From positions 186,001-250,000 of the forward strand of contig JAKZHN010000016.1 of the NCBI GenBank assembly GCA_037179335.1: DNA of 64,000 nucleotides. The letters are read 5' to 3'. Below, piece after piece: positions 49,132-59,840 of the stretch. Below the pieces are notes generated by a model. It was not told where the DNA came from and made no database searches. It saw only the letters and a list, made by a program, of their open reading frames with translations. Source of the DNA: Cyclaneusma minus (Eukaryota; Ascomycota; Leotiomycetes; Marthamycetales; Marthamycetaceae). Within the stretch, counting starts at the first letter, position 1, and every line of letters starts with the position of its first letter. Position numbers and translations under genes: made by a program.

Positions 49132-49945
49132 TTATATACTATTATAAACGGTACAATTTTATTAAACGGTGTATTTTTATATATAATATATAGTATTATT
49201 ATAGGCTAAAACCATTTGCAAAAAATACCACTAAATACTATATACCAAATGCAAAAATATACCGTTTACACTAGTATATAACGGTACAATTTTTTAAATG
49301 GTATTTATACGGTACGTAAAAACCCCCATTTTCCGCTAAAATAAACTTCAGCTTATTAGTGCCAACGAGGCTTTAAATCGTTATATAATGGTGGTAATAA
49401 TAGTATTAAAGCTAAAGCTAAAGCTGAAATTAAAGGCTGGAGGCTAAAGGCTAAAACTGGAGCTAAATATTTAAAGCTGGAGGCTGAAGGCTAAAGGCTA
49501 AAACTAAAGCTGGATATTTGAAGCTTAAGCTAAATATTTAAAGGCTGGAGAGTGGAGGCTGGAGCTGGAGCTAAATGTTTAAAGCTAAAGCTGGACCATG
49601 TCGACTTGAAGCACTCCATGTCGACTTGAAGCTTCTCCCGAAGCTTCTACCGAAGCTGGTATTCAGCATCACACTGAGTGGATCCGATTCGACTCACACC
49701 GGCAAATCGAAATTTCTCCATCCGAACAGTCAGGTCGGCTTCTGTCGCATTCACCCTTCATGACGCACACGACAAAGGAAGTCTTCGACGTTCGAAGCCT
49801 ACTTTAGCGGAAAATGGGGGTTTTCACGTAGTACCGTATCAATACCGTATAAATACCATATAAATACCGTTTAAAAATTCTTACCGTCGTGTACCACTGT
49901 AAACGGTACGATTCTACCAAACGGTACGTTTTTACAAACTACTAC
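49132..49945. repeat. Pair of inverted ~130-bp arms with TTTAGCGGAAAATGGGGG
   Basis: The segment 49215-49345 (reverse complement) and 49790-49925 (direct) align: TTTAGCGGAAAATGGGGGTT, then ACGTA, TACCGTATAAATACC, TACCGT and TGTAAACGGTA. The left copy has many extra T/A differences. The left copy ends inside the A+T block and the right one lies in ordinary DNA, so they show the same sequence with and without heavy mutation. They may be two elements in opposite orientation or the arms of one. Confidence 0.7.
49400..49590. repeat. (GGAGCT/AAAGCT)n array
   Basis: Imperfect GGAGCT, AAAGCT and GAGGCT hexamers like the right arms of the (AGCTCC)n elements, but I see no core. Followed at 49597-49640 by two CCATGTCGACTTGAAGC units 21 bp apart. 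Confidence 0.6.
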
Positions 49946-50226
49946 AGCTACCTACCAGGTATGGTGGGTACACGTACCTACCTGTAGGTATAGCCCAAAG
50001 GCCACACTATATGGTACCTAGAGGTAGGTAACTAAGCAAAAAGGAGAGAAAGTTTTAAGAAAAACTGTTTATGAACGGTTTTGAACCAAAAAGAAATGTT
50101 AAAAACGTTAGAACATGTACCAAGCTCACGAAAACCGTTTCTGAATTTCGACGGTTTGCGAGTGTGCAGTAAACCTAAGGTAACTTGCAGGCCTCTTTTA
50201 AAGTGCAAAACCTGCCCGAGGACGTG
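49946..50226. other. Transition DNA with GGTAGGTA motifs
   Basis: TACCTACC/GGTAGGTA motifs recur (49970-50030 and again at 50437-50460). No gene. Confidence 0.4.
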
Positions 50227-50228
50227 CG

Positions 50229-51360
50229 GAATTGGTCGACGAACAATGAAACCACGACAGATAATATAGATTTGTCCGTGACATGGTAGACTGCCTTAAG
50301 GCAAGACGGGACGCCCGTGCCAGGGCAAAGAGCTGTCAGTTTGAAAAATCTGATCACGTGACTTCCGTCATCACGAAAGCCTCGGAGTTTTGTAGCACAT
50401 TGATAAACAAATCATGTGTGTTTCCTACGCCACAAAGTAGGTACCTAGGTACCTACCTCAGTATCCACCGCTGACCACTATCGCCGCCACTGTCGCCACT
50501 CTTGCCACTCTCGACTGAACCCTTTCAAAATTCATACCAAGTACTCAAGAGAGCGTGAAGCTGGCGTCCAGACACACGACAAAACGACAGGCCGCCTCAA
50601 GGCTCCAGAGCGGGTGCAGACGTGTGAAGCTGGTCGACGTGCAACAAAACCGCCTTCGGACCATCGATATCACAATCCGAGTCACCCCCAGAAAGTGAAG
50701 CTGCCCGACGACAAAATCTCGAGCCAAGGCATAAAGGGTCAACCCCCTTTTAGCGCACGTAAGACCGGGCAAGTTCACATTCCCCCAAGGCCCAAAACGA
50801 CCTACCTGTAACACGTTGGAACCCCAAGAAAATCCGAGGTGGAAGTTGGTTTGAAGACTCCGTCAAGCCTCAGACACCCCCCACAGGTGTGAAGCTGGAC
50901 TATGCGCAACAATGGAACCGACGGGCCGTCCTCGAGGCACAGGAGACGTGTGAAGCTGATCGATGTGCAACAAACTGCGGATTGGGTCACCGCTTCATGG
51001 AAATCTTACCTTAGCTCAGGGCTCGTCAAACGTGTGAACTTGATCGACGCCCGTGCAACAAAACCACCCTGATTCGTGCGTTACGGTAGTCAAGTCCCTA
51101 CTACAAGGCCGGGGAATCTGAAGTTGGTTGATGTGCAACAAAACCGCAAACGGGTATGGAATTCGCCGTCGAGGCCCAAAATGTGAACATGGCCGACGTG
51201 CAATAAAAACACGGGCCGAGTCAAGGAGATGCCGCTCGAATCTGTCGCACGTCGACCAACTCCAGTGTTTCTTAGGGCTCAAACGAGTAACACGTTGCTC
51301 AACGTGCCCCACGTTGGACCCCCAAAACGGCCGGCATCGGTCGATGTGCAACAAAACTTC
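50229..51360 (+). repeat. Diverged recurring motif array (~60-140 bp spacing)
   Basis: The motif GTGAAGCTGGTCGACGTGCA plus ACAAAACC recurs at about 50229, 50621, 50887, 50946, 51031, 51118, 51182 and 51335. An inverted form sits at about 51247 and another at 57866-57893. A linked block, ACACGTT.GAACCCCAAGAAA, occurs at about 50808 and in the inverted copies. Sequence between motifs has no convincing gene. Two TCACGTGACTTCC sites (50355 and 51373) are also shared. Confidence 0.65.
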
Positions 51361-51654
51361 GAGTCGTCCGTCACGTGACTTCCTCATCAATGAAGTCAGA
51401 ACTCAGATCATCCAAATGGCCCACGGACCTAGAACAGACCGAAATTCTATTCTCATCACTATATGATATATCACACCACGTATGCATTGCTAAACCAGCA
51501 GAAACATCAGCCTCCAGTCCCGCCAGCACCTGTTTTTACATCCTATCCGGGCACCAGAAAGAACGCCAACCAGTAGCCAGCCACTCCAGGGAAATACACA
51601 AAAAACGCACACACGTACATACGCATATCAATCCATTCATCCACCCATCTCTCA

Positions 51655-53846
51655 TCAACTAGATCCGCTTCCCCCCTTCCCCGGGGGTTTCCCCGGCGGA
51701 TCCAGCAACAAATGCGGCTTAATAAACCCCTCATCCAGCTGCCGAAACCACGCCGCATGATCCTCCGCCGTCCCATTAATCAACTGACTAATCGCCGCAC
51801 CCGCCGTAATAGGCCGTCCTTCTTCATCCCTATGTCCACTCGTGGGATACTCCTCCGCACCCCTCTCCGTCGGCGTCCTCCCACCATCCCTCCGAATCGC
51901 CAAAGGCGGCAAATCCGAATCGCTGTCTTCCAAATCATCACTCTCACTCAACCCCGTCCCACTCCTGCCCAGCAAGCCCTGCTCACTAGCCTCCATCCTT
52001 CGCTGGCTTGCATTTGACGTTTTGCGATTCAAACTCGACGGTCGTCTCGCGCGATTCGCCGGGCTCGAGTTTCCGCTCGCGTAATGGGAGCGTTCATTCC
52101 CACCACCATTCATCCGCCCATTCATAGCATCCAAACTAACCGCACTCGCCCCATTCCTTCGTGGATTATGACCAAACGCCGTGCCTCCCCTCTTCACATA
52201 ACTCCCACCCCCCGTCACAGCCTCGATGTCAAATTCGTCATCTGAATCAAGTTCTTCCACGACGCCTGTGCGAATCCCCAGAATCTCCAACATCCTTGCC
52301 GTCGTGCCGCCGAAGATAATAACCGTGAGCACAACAACCACGAGTACCGTCGCCCTCAACGCCGCACTATTACTTCCAGTCAACCCCGCCGCCAGCGCAA
52401 CGCCCACAGCTCCCCTCAAACCTGCCCAAAACAACATAGCTTGGTAAGAATACGGGAGTTCGTCGGCAACTTCCTTGCCACGTTTCTTAGCGCGGTAGCG
52501 GATGAACATGTTGATGAGGCGCGAGAGGGGGAACACGGCACACCAGCGCGCGGCGCAGATGCCGATAACGGTTACGGTGATAAACAGGGGCTTGAGGACG
52601 AGTTCGTTGTCGGTGAAGAGAGAGAGGCCGAGGTAGATGAATATAAAATTTTCGGATAGTTGGGCGAGCACTTGGAAGAGGTATTTGGTGGTTAGTTGGG
52701 TGCGGCGGGACATGTTGTAGTAGGCGTAGTGTTTCATGGTTATGCCGCAGAAGAGGAGGGTCACGATTCCTGAGGGGGGTGTCAGCGAAGGTTCATAGAG
52801 GCAGTGTGGGTATTGGTCTTGAATTCTGATTTCTGAATTTGGACTCTTGAATTTGACTTACCAGACATGTGCAAGCCGTTGGAGAGGAAGTAGCTGGCGT
52901 AGGCGATCAAGACGATGATGCACGACTCGATTTTGGGGAAGCGCCGCACGTAGGTGTACTTGAGCGCCAGCGCAGTCATGATACCAATCGCAACACCAAC
53001 CAGCAAACTCCCCATAAAAACCATTAGGAAAATTCCCGTTCCCTCAAGTAGACTCAACGGTCCCAGACTACCTCCTCCCGTGCCATCTTTATATCTTTGC
53101 GCTGTCTCAAACAGCACAATAGCAATGGCATCGTTCAAGATCGACTCGCCAAAAATAATAGTATACAGTTTCGGATCGACCTTGTAGGTAGTGAAGATGG
53201 CGAGAATTGTGACCGGATCGGTAGCCGACAGAGTTGCGCCTACGGAAATGGCATCCAGGAAAGACATTTCCAAGCCTTCTAGGGGAATGCGTGTGTACAC
53301 CCAGAGAATGAGACCCAGCACTACGGCGGAGATGAATGTACCGGCAAATGCGAAGGTTAGGATGGTGCCGATGTTGCGGAAGAAATTCGCTTGGTGGAGT
53401 TCATAACCGGAGGCGAGGATGATGGGAGGGAGGAGGAGGTTGAAGAAGACTTGGTAGTCGAAGGATACGATCATTTGGATGGAGTGGCCGGATGTTAGGC
53501 GGAGGATGAGGCCTACGGTCATTCCTGGAAGGATGTTAGTGTGGAGAGGCGGCAGAAAAGGGATAGGGGTAGGGACCTGCGAAGATGGATATGACGGTTT
53601 CGTGGACGGCTTGGACTTTCTTCTGTTGAAGAATATAACTGGTGAATAAGGCCGTGATGAGCAGGCTGAGTAGGATGAATAGCGCCCATGATGAGAAGAT
53701 CTCCTTCTGAGAGGTATCTGGCTCATCCGGATCCGTCTCTTCCTCCTGCCTTTTGCCTATCCGAAATGTCAGCAATTGAAGTAACATCTGCGGAATGGCG
53801 ACGTACGCAAAAGCTCAAACACGGTCCCCGCGATTGCTGAAGCCAT
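51655..53846 (-). CDS. NHX1: Na+/H+ exchanger, endosomal/vacuolar NHX type
   Basis: Predicted to swap cytosolic Na+ or K+ for lumenal H+ across late-endosome/vacuole membranes, setting lumenal pH and salt tolerance. Four exons: 53846-53807, 53756-53577, 53524-52862 and 52769-51655, giving 665 aa (S. cerevisiae Nhx1 is 633). Introns of 50, 52 and 92 nt are all GT-AG; the first has a CTGAC branch site. The start MASAIAGTVFELLR is chosen because splicing joins it in frame to KRQEEETDPDEPD; the later ATG lies in that intron. Family marks: FFNLLLPPIILASGYEL (amiloride-site segment), ATLSATDPVT and GESILNDAIAIVLFE (ion path), FWAGLRGAVGVALA. About a dozen membrane helices, then a ~190-residue hydrophilic, Ser/Asp-rich tail that is probably cytosolic and regulatory. 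Divergent from the sugar transporter gene. Confidence 0.93.
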
Positions 53847-55044
53847 TGTGACTTTTGGTCGAGGTGTCGCGGACGCCTCGTCGCAGTCTCAGCTTCTTTC
53901 TTGGTTTTCTTTCTGCCGTCCGCAGTTGCTCGGCAGTGAGCTTCGTTATCAAGGAGAAGGACACATATAGAGACGATGGGTTGACACGGTTGTATTTGGG
54001 GAAGGCTGGGAAAGCTTCAACTGCAAGCTGTCTCGACGCGGTTGAGATAAGGCTCGGCAATACGCACGGGCCTAAAATGGGCAGGCAGCGATGTATACGA
54101 GGAATACGAGCGAGCCTCGGCCACCTTCGTCACCACTCACCAGGCACCACGACTACGAGAAATGACTTTAAGCCTCGACTTCAATCTGTTATCGTCTTAG
54201 GGGCCTTTGCCAGATGAGAACAATTATAAAGTCTTCGACAACTCGAGGGCCTGGACCAGAAATCTTGATTAATTTCATCTGCATTAGTTTGCACCCAAAT
54301 GAGGCCTTCGCACTTGACCGCATTTACACGGCGTGGCGGCGTGTGACAGGTGGTGACAGCAAGGCTGAGACACCAGCTGCAAGGCACGCTAACGCCAGCT
54401 GGCTGGGAACGTCTAGAACGCTGGAACACGTCTTCCGTCACCGAAAATACCACGGTACACCCAATTTCGGCCCGGCCCACTCTCGCTCATCACCAATATA
54501 CATCAACACTAAACTCCAGCCTCTTGACGAATTTCGACAAGTCCAGAGTTCTGCAAAGGAATCAGCGTGTCTCTTAGTGCCCCGCGTGCCCCACCAGCAC
54601 CCTTTGTGGGGAGAGGCTACGCCCGTAGTCGGCGACTACATGTAAGAAGCGTCAACCGCCAAGCTGCCACCCTCGTGATGCCACGAACGACATCCCATGA
54701 GCGACGTGTGCGCCCCCTCCGACGACCTGCGATACTCTTTAGCTAATAATATGACTGGCAGACGACCAGCCGCTTATAAGACACCACGAGCGTGAATCTC
54801 CGCCGAACGACCGTTAATTTTGGGTAACGCTGCATACATAAGAGCTGAAGGACCCACACGAGCTTCCACCAAGCTGACGTGGGGCAAGAGCTGTGCAGTC
54901 CCGGCGCATCGAACTTCACCTGTCGATCCCTCGAACGTCTGCCGCGACATAAAGCCGATTCGCGAACTCGAATCCGCCGATTATCGAAAAGCACACGGTG
55001 ACGTGGCAAGCTACATATCTACGACAGGTGTAGCACCACACAAC
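53847..55044. promoter_or_regulatory. Shared divergent intergenic region
   Basis: 1.28 kb between the starts of the exchanger and the transporter genes. It must hold both promoters. No strong TATA box near either start. Several short frames are open here but they have no splice or protein support. No repeat elements seen except the 16-bp triplet at its right end. Confidence 0.55.
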
Positions 55045-55092
55045 AAACCTTGGTCTATACAAACCTTGGTCTATACAAACCTTGGTCTATAC
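55045..55092 (+). repeat. Three perfect 16-bp tandem units in transporter leader
   Basis: AAACCTTGGTCTATAC repeated exactly three times, ending 35 bp before the ATG. Being in the probable 5' UTR or core promoter, copy number could affect expression. Confidence 0.95.
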
Positions 55093-55127
55093 GAGAGGCT
55101 TCCAAACACCTCGAAACTATCGCCGCA

Positions 55128-57396
55128 ATGGCAACCGGTCCTCTGAGCCAAAATCCGGCCGAGCCGAACAGGAGAACGGCTCTACATCAAGATTCCGACG
55201 AAACACTCGCCGTATCCCACTCCTACGACGGGACTTCCGAGAGACCGTCAAGAGTCGCCTTTACAGTACCGGACTCCAGTTCCAGCACCGACGACACGCC
55301 CACTCTCAGTGGAAACACACCCGATGGTTCCCCAATCCCTGGGAGAAGAAGCAATGAGGGAAAAAGTACGGATGGGTCAATCGCGAAGAAGATGATCGAT
55401 CATCCAATGAACGAGAACTCTCCACTACTCTCCCCCAGGAGCTCAGACGACGCCGAAAACGATGACAGAAGCGTATCAGACGACGACTACGACGCATACC
55501 AAGAAACAAGGAGCTGGTGGTACTTGGTGTTGACGTGCATAAGCATCGGAGGTCTACAAATCGCCTGGTCGGTAGAACTATCCAACGGCTCGCCATTTCT
55601 CCTGTCACTCGGTCTCAGCAAGTCTCTGATGGCTCTGGTCTGGATTGCGGGTCCGCTGTCGGGAACTCTCGTTCAGCCATATGTTGGCATCCGAAGTGAC
55701 AATTGCAGGATATCGTGGGGAAAGAGGAAGCCGTTCATGGTTGCTGGAACGGCTGCTACTATTGTGTCGCTGATGGCGTTGTCGTGGGTGAAGGAGATCG
55801 TGCGAGGGATTCTGGGTCTCTTCGGTGCCGATGCAGAAGGCAATGCCGTACACGTCTCGACCATCTGTGTTGCAGTGCTGTTCGTCTACGTCCTTGACTT
55901 TGCCATCAACACCGTCCAAGCCGCAATCCGAGCATTCATGGTCGACTGTGTCCCCACGCATCAACAAGGTAAGATTCAGCTTCCATTTTCTGCAGATTCC
56001 CAGTAATGCATATTCCCGAGTTGAAGCACATTCCGAAGTCCCTGCTACTATCCGTTTCTAACACATCACAGAAAGCACCAATGCCTGGGCCTCCCGCATA
56101 ACCGGTATCGGCAACATCATCGGGTACATGTCCGGCTACATCAACCTCCCCAAATACATCCCCTTCCTCGGCGATACACAATTCAAATGCCTCTGCGCCA
56201 TCGCCTCTCTGACCCTCCTCACTACCGTCGCCATCTCCTGCATTTTCGTCAAAGAGCGTGATCCCCGCCTCGAAGGCCCTCCCTCACACGACCCCGCCGG
56301 CGGCGTAAAAGCCTTTTTCAAATCCACCTTCTCCTCCATCCGCTCTCTCCCTCCACAAACGAAGAAGGTTTGCGAAACGCAATTCTTTGCATGGATCGCC
56401 TGGTTCCCAGTTCTCTTCTACGTCTCTTCTTGGATTTCTGAGTTGTGGGTTCAGCCATTCCTCGAGAAAAATCCGCACATGAGCATGGAGGAGCTGAATG
56501 CACTTTACGAGAAAGGAACACGCCGTGGTACTTTCGCCCTACTAATCTACGCCATCACCTCGCTCTCCGCAAATCTCATCCTCCCCATGATCGTCTACCC
56601 AACCTACGACATGGCCGCCGCCCAAAGCCTCTCACACAGCACATCCGGCGACTCATCTCAGCGTGAATCCCGCTACCAGCGCTTCCTAAACCGCCTCATC
56701 ATCCCCTGGCTCACCCTCCGCCGCGCCTGGGTCCTCTCCCTCATCCTGTTCGGCCTCTGCCTCTTCGCCTCCTACTTCATCCGCACCCCCGGCACCGCGA
56801 CCGTGCTTGTCGGACTCATCGGCGTCTGCTGGGCCATGGCTCTCTGGGCGCCCTTCGCCATCATCAGTGCCGAAATCTCCAAACGTGATGCTTTGCGAAG
56901 ATCGAGAGCGAATAATCCTAACTATGTGATTAATGCTGCGAACCAGAGTAATGCGGAAAATGGAGGAGAGGAGGAGGATCTGACTGATCAGGCAGGAATT
57001 TTGCTCGGGATTCATAATATGGCTATTGCGGCGCCGCAGATTATTGCGACGTTGGGGAGTAGTGCGATTTTTAAGAGCTTACAAAAGCCCCGTGGGACAC
57101 CCGGCGACCGCAGTCTCGGTGTCGTCTTAGCCAGTGCAGGAATCTTTGCGTTGATTGCTGCGTGGGTGGCGGCGAGGATCAGGGAGGAAGTGCCTGCTAA
57201 GGGGGCGGAGTACGAGGCCGTGGCTGATGGCGAGACGAGAGAAGCTGGACGCCAGAGCATGGAGAGCGATGCGAGTGGGGGGAGGAACAGGAAGAGCAGC
57301 GAGTATCCGAGTAACCGGAGTTCTATGCATATGGAGAGGAGGAGAAGTCAGCCCTTGGTGCGGAGTGCGAGTTTTGGGGCGGCGCTTAATTATTAG
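55128..57396 (+). CDS. Sucrose/disaccharide-type MFS transporter (GPH/SUT-like)
   Basis: Probable H+-coupled disaccharide carrier related to fission-yeast Sut1 and plant SUTs. Two exons, 55128-55968 and 56072-57396 (721 aa); the 103-nt intron has GTAAGA, TTCTAAC and CACAG. The start is the ATG at 55128 in context GCCGCAATGG; the frame stays open upstream but only through the 16-bp repeats. Residues 1-129 are hydrophilic and acidic, with ENSPLL (about 96-101) matching an acidic dileucine sorting signal. Helix 1 begins WWYLVLTCISIGGLQIAWSV. The loop 2-3 signature is RSDNCRISWGKRKPFM (about 189-204), the family's form of the MFS G-(K/R)RRP motif. Roughly 12 helices, a long loop with SNAENGGEEEDLTDQ before the last ones, and a Ser/Arg-rich tail. 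It could instead carry maltose or another glucoside, perhaps at the vacuole given the dileucine. Confidence 0.9.
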
Positions 57397-58765
57397 TGCT
57401 TGCTTCTGTTTACGTCCAAACTACTCAGGCTGCCTATCAAGTTCGGGACTTGAGAACGGTTGGGAACGTTCATAGTGAGAAGATGATCGGTGGGAGGGGA
57501 CAAAGGGGAATCGAGGCGGTTGTGCAATAGCTGGGAAAGGAATACGGATGCTAGCATATGGGTATCGGGCGCTTGGGAATCAGGCTGGGTCTCTTTGTTT
57601 TTCCCTTCTGTTTTTTCCCCCCGAAACTGCGTGGGCTGGCTGGGTTGGGCTACTTGGATGGGGATGCGTGCATGCAATATGGGTGTTCTTTTTCCACTTT
57701 CTTGCGCATAGATTGAATGAACGAGTTGTGTAGACTGCTGAATGCAAAAGTATTCCTGCTGAATTTCTGTCATGACGATTGACATTTTCCTGTTTCTGAC
57801 ATGATTATTTCGAGTCTTCACGGCTTCTGAACCTTACATGTGCCCACACGTGACCTGGCCTGAGGTTTTGTTGCACGTCGACCAAGTTCACTTTTTCTTG
57901 GGGGTCAAACAAGTCACTCGTTTCTCAACGTGTCTGCACTTGGCACAAGGATTCACAATTGAGAAAGGAAAGTGGCATTGTGGATTCCAGCTCCTCGGTG
58001 ATCATGCCGTCTCTACAGGGTAGCATTGGCGTCAAGCTGTGTGTCAAAACCCGCTACCTCAAACTCGGCAATCTTCTGCTCCGTCACAGTGAACCTCTTC
58101 ATTAGCAGAAAGGCACGACTCCAATCTCTTTTTGGGATCAAGAGGAGCTTGAAGAGGTGGTTCTTGGTCTCTCCTGCAACACGAGAGTATGCTCACCTCC
58201 TCCCTTGTTGAGCAGTGAGCTAGCTTCTTATGTCAGCCATTAGTCAGCTAGAGCCCTATACATTGCCTGGAGGAGGAGCTTCAGCTCTTTTCCTCTCCAG
58301 TCCTCCTATCCTCTCTTTCCTGGCCCTTCTGCTTGCGACATCCCTCTCCTCATCGTTGACCAGAAGCCGCCGGTGATCTAGAGTTAGGGGTTTCGACGAG
58401 GTTTGTGCATAGGTAGATGACTAGGTGTATAAGCTCCTTGAGGCTGGCTTGGGCGAGAAGGGCTTACGCAACTAGCGGAGTATCAGGCGCTCTTATTCTT
58501 CTTCTTCAGATGGGATTCTTTAAATGATCTTGTTTTTCACAAGCTTTTGATCTTGAGCCGCTCTTCTGCATAGGCTGTTTCTCTCCGCACACGTCCTCTC
58601 CCGCATTCTCCCTTACTTTAGTATAGCACTGGTTACCTCCAACGTGATCAACTCAGTTGAAAACCATCCGCGCCCAGGCAGCGACACTTGGCCACTGTGT
58701 ACAGTTCCTCAAGGGTACACGACCAACTCTTGCTCGGCCGAAATACCACCGAGAGAGCGAGAGTC
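57397..58765. other. Transporter 3' region, no gene recognised
   Basis: The first few hundred bases are presumably 3' UTR. 57866-57893 is an inverted copy of the recurring 50-51 kb motif (GGTTTTGTTGCACGTCGACC). An open frame over 58026-58211 and a CT-rich tract at 58280-58350 have no recognisable function. Confidence 0.5.
57866..57893 (-). repeat. Outlying inverted copy of the 50-51 kb motif
   Basis: GGTTTTGTTGCACGTCGACC then AAGTTCAC, followed by TTTCTTGGGGGTCAAACAAG. Same order as the array left of the exchanger gene, on the opposite strand. Confidence 0.7.
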
Positions 58766-58964
58766 TTACTCAAGTACCAGAGCGCAGTATATGCAACCTG
58801 TATCGATCAGGTCGATCGGATCTAAGACGTAGAAGAAGTTGTAGGCGATTTCTCTGAGGAGCTTGATGTCGGCTTGGGCTTCGTGGTTCATGAAGAGGAT
58901 GTTCCGCTTCTCGGGCTCGGAGCAGTGCCGTGGTGGGCGGATTCGGTGGGGAAGAGTGCGGTAG
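58766..58964 (-). pseudogene. Possible exon fragment, 66 codons
   Basis: The minus-strand frame after a good acceptor (TTGTTCACAG, with CACTAAC upstream) encodes YRTLPHRIRPPRHCSEPEK, then NILFMNHEAQADIKLLREIA and YNFFYVLDPIDLID, and stops at TAA 58766. The composition is protein-like, but no upstream exon with a start could be joined, and I do not recognise the family. It may be a decayed gene or an exon of a longer minus-strand gene starting beyond 59.0 kb. Confidence 0.3.
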
Positions 58965-58967
58965 CTG

Positions 58968-59840
58968 TGAACAATGATGTTAGTGGAAGGCTCGTCTTGA
59001 CTATGGGAGAGGGGGATGACTGGCTAGCTTGCCATGTGATCTTCTTGTGATTGCGGAAATGGAAACTTCTGAAGTATGGGTAATGTGACTCTGGCAGCTG
59101 CTTGTGAGATCGAAGGGGGCAAAATCGCCTGGCAGACGAAACGACTTTTGCGTGCGTCTGTGGCACTATAAGGCCTTCGTGGCACGGCGGCGGGTACTTT
59201 TAAAGCCTCATGAAGCCGTTAGGTACCTCTTTTCGCCAGTTGGAGATGCAATAGGCCCTCTGTTGATCCGACTGGCTTTTTGATCCCATGAGACCTTTCA
59301 TTATGAAACAACTTGGCAATGTGGATGGCGAACGGTACACTGACTCGACTCCGGTGAATGGAGCTGAATCTCGAGTCGACCTGTATAATTGAAAGGCAGA
59401 TCCCAGCTGCTATGGATCCGGCCGACTTGAGTGGGCTTGGGGAGGGAGTCCGGGAATGGAAAGACCAAGCTGGAGGGAGGTAGACCGAGTTGCTTGAAAA
59501 AGCCCAGCCCCTATATACCGATTATCCCAGCACACACGTTGTATTTTCCGTTGCGTTTTAGCTATTGCGAACTTGCGGCCAAGCTCTTGTAGACGGATGG
59601 TTTGTTTACTCGGAAGAACAGCCAGTGATATTCCTAGCCGAGAGATCACAAATCGCCAGCCGTTAGCCGCTAGCGCTAGCGGTAAAGACAGAGCATGTGC
59701 CACCAAAAAAATCACTCCTCACTAGCTCGATCTCCAACAACATCTTGCGCACTTTCGTCGTGTTTGATACGGGAACGAGGCCGACTTGCCGCCACGCGCA
59801 AAGCCAACCAACAACTTGTACCCTACAAAGCATTCGTCCA
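58968..59840. promoter_or_regulatory. Upstream region of the 59.84 kb gene
   Basis: No gene recognised. CCCTATATACCG at about 59511 could be a TATA-type element, although 330 bp upstream of the ATG. A CGTTAGCCGCTAGCGCTAGCGG palindromic cluster lies at about 59662-59683. Confidence 0.35.

Larger units (their letters stand above)
2781..49590. other. A+T-rich, RIP-like repeat block (~46.8 kb)
   Basis: Long runs of TTTAAA/TATA with TpA very common and CpA/TpG rare, and stop codons in every long frame. Where protein similarity can still be read, it is to LTR retrotransposon pol. Conserved Trp, Gln, Arg and Asp codons are replaced by stops or by residues expected from G-to-A or C-to-T change. This is what RIP does to repeats in Pezizomycotina. 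Small islands of ordinary composition survive at about 7.6-8.37, 9.08-11.13, 28.3-28.6, 29.1-29.5, 30.54-30.69 and 46.66-46.86 kb. The block could be a transposon nest or part of a centromere; sequence alone cannot decide. Confidence 0.9.

Noticed and set aside
53855..54645. Plus-strand frames of 120 and 143 codons in the divergent promoter
   Set aside because: No splice sites, motifs or good start contexts. They sit where both neighbours need promoters.
57012..57260. Minus-strand frames inside the transporter gene
   Set aside because: Antisense shadows of a well-supported coding exon.
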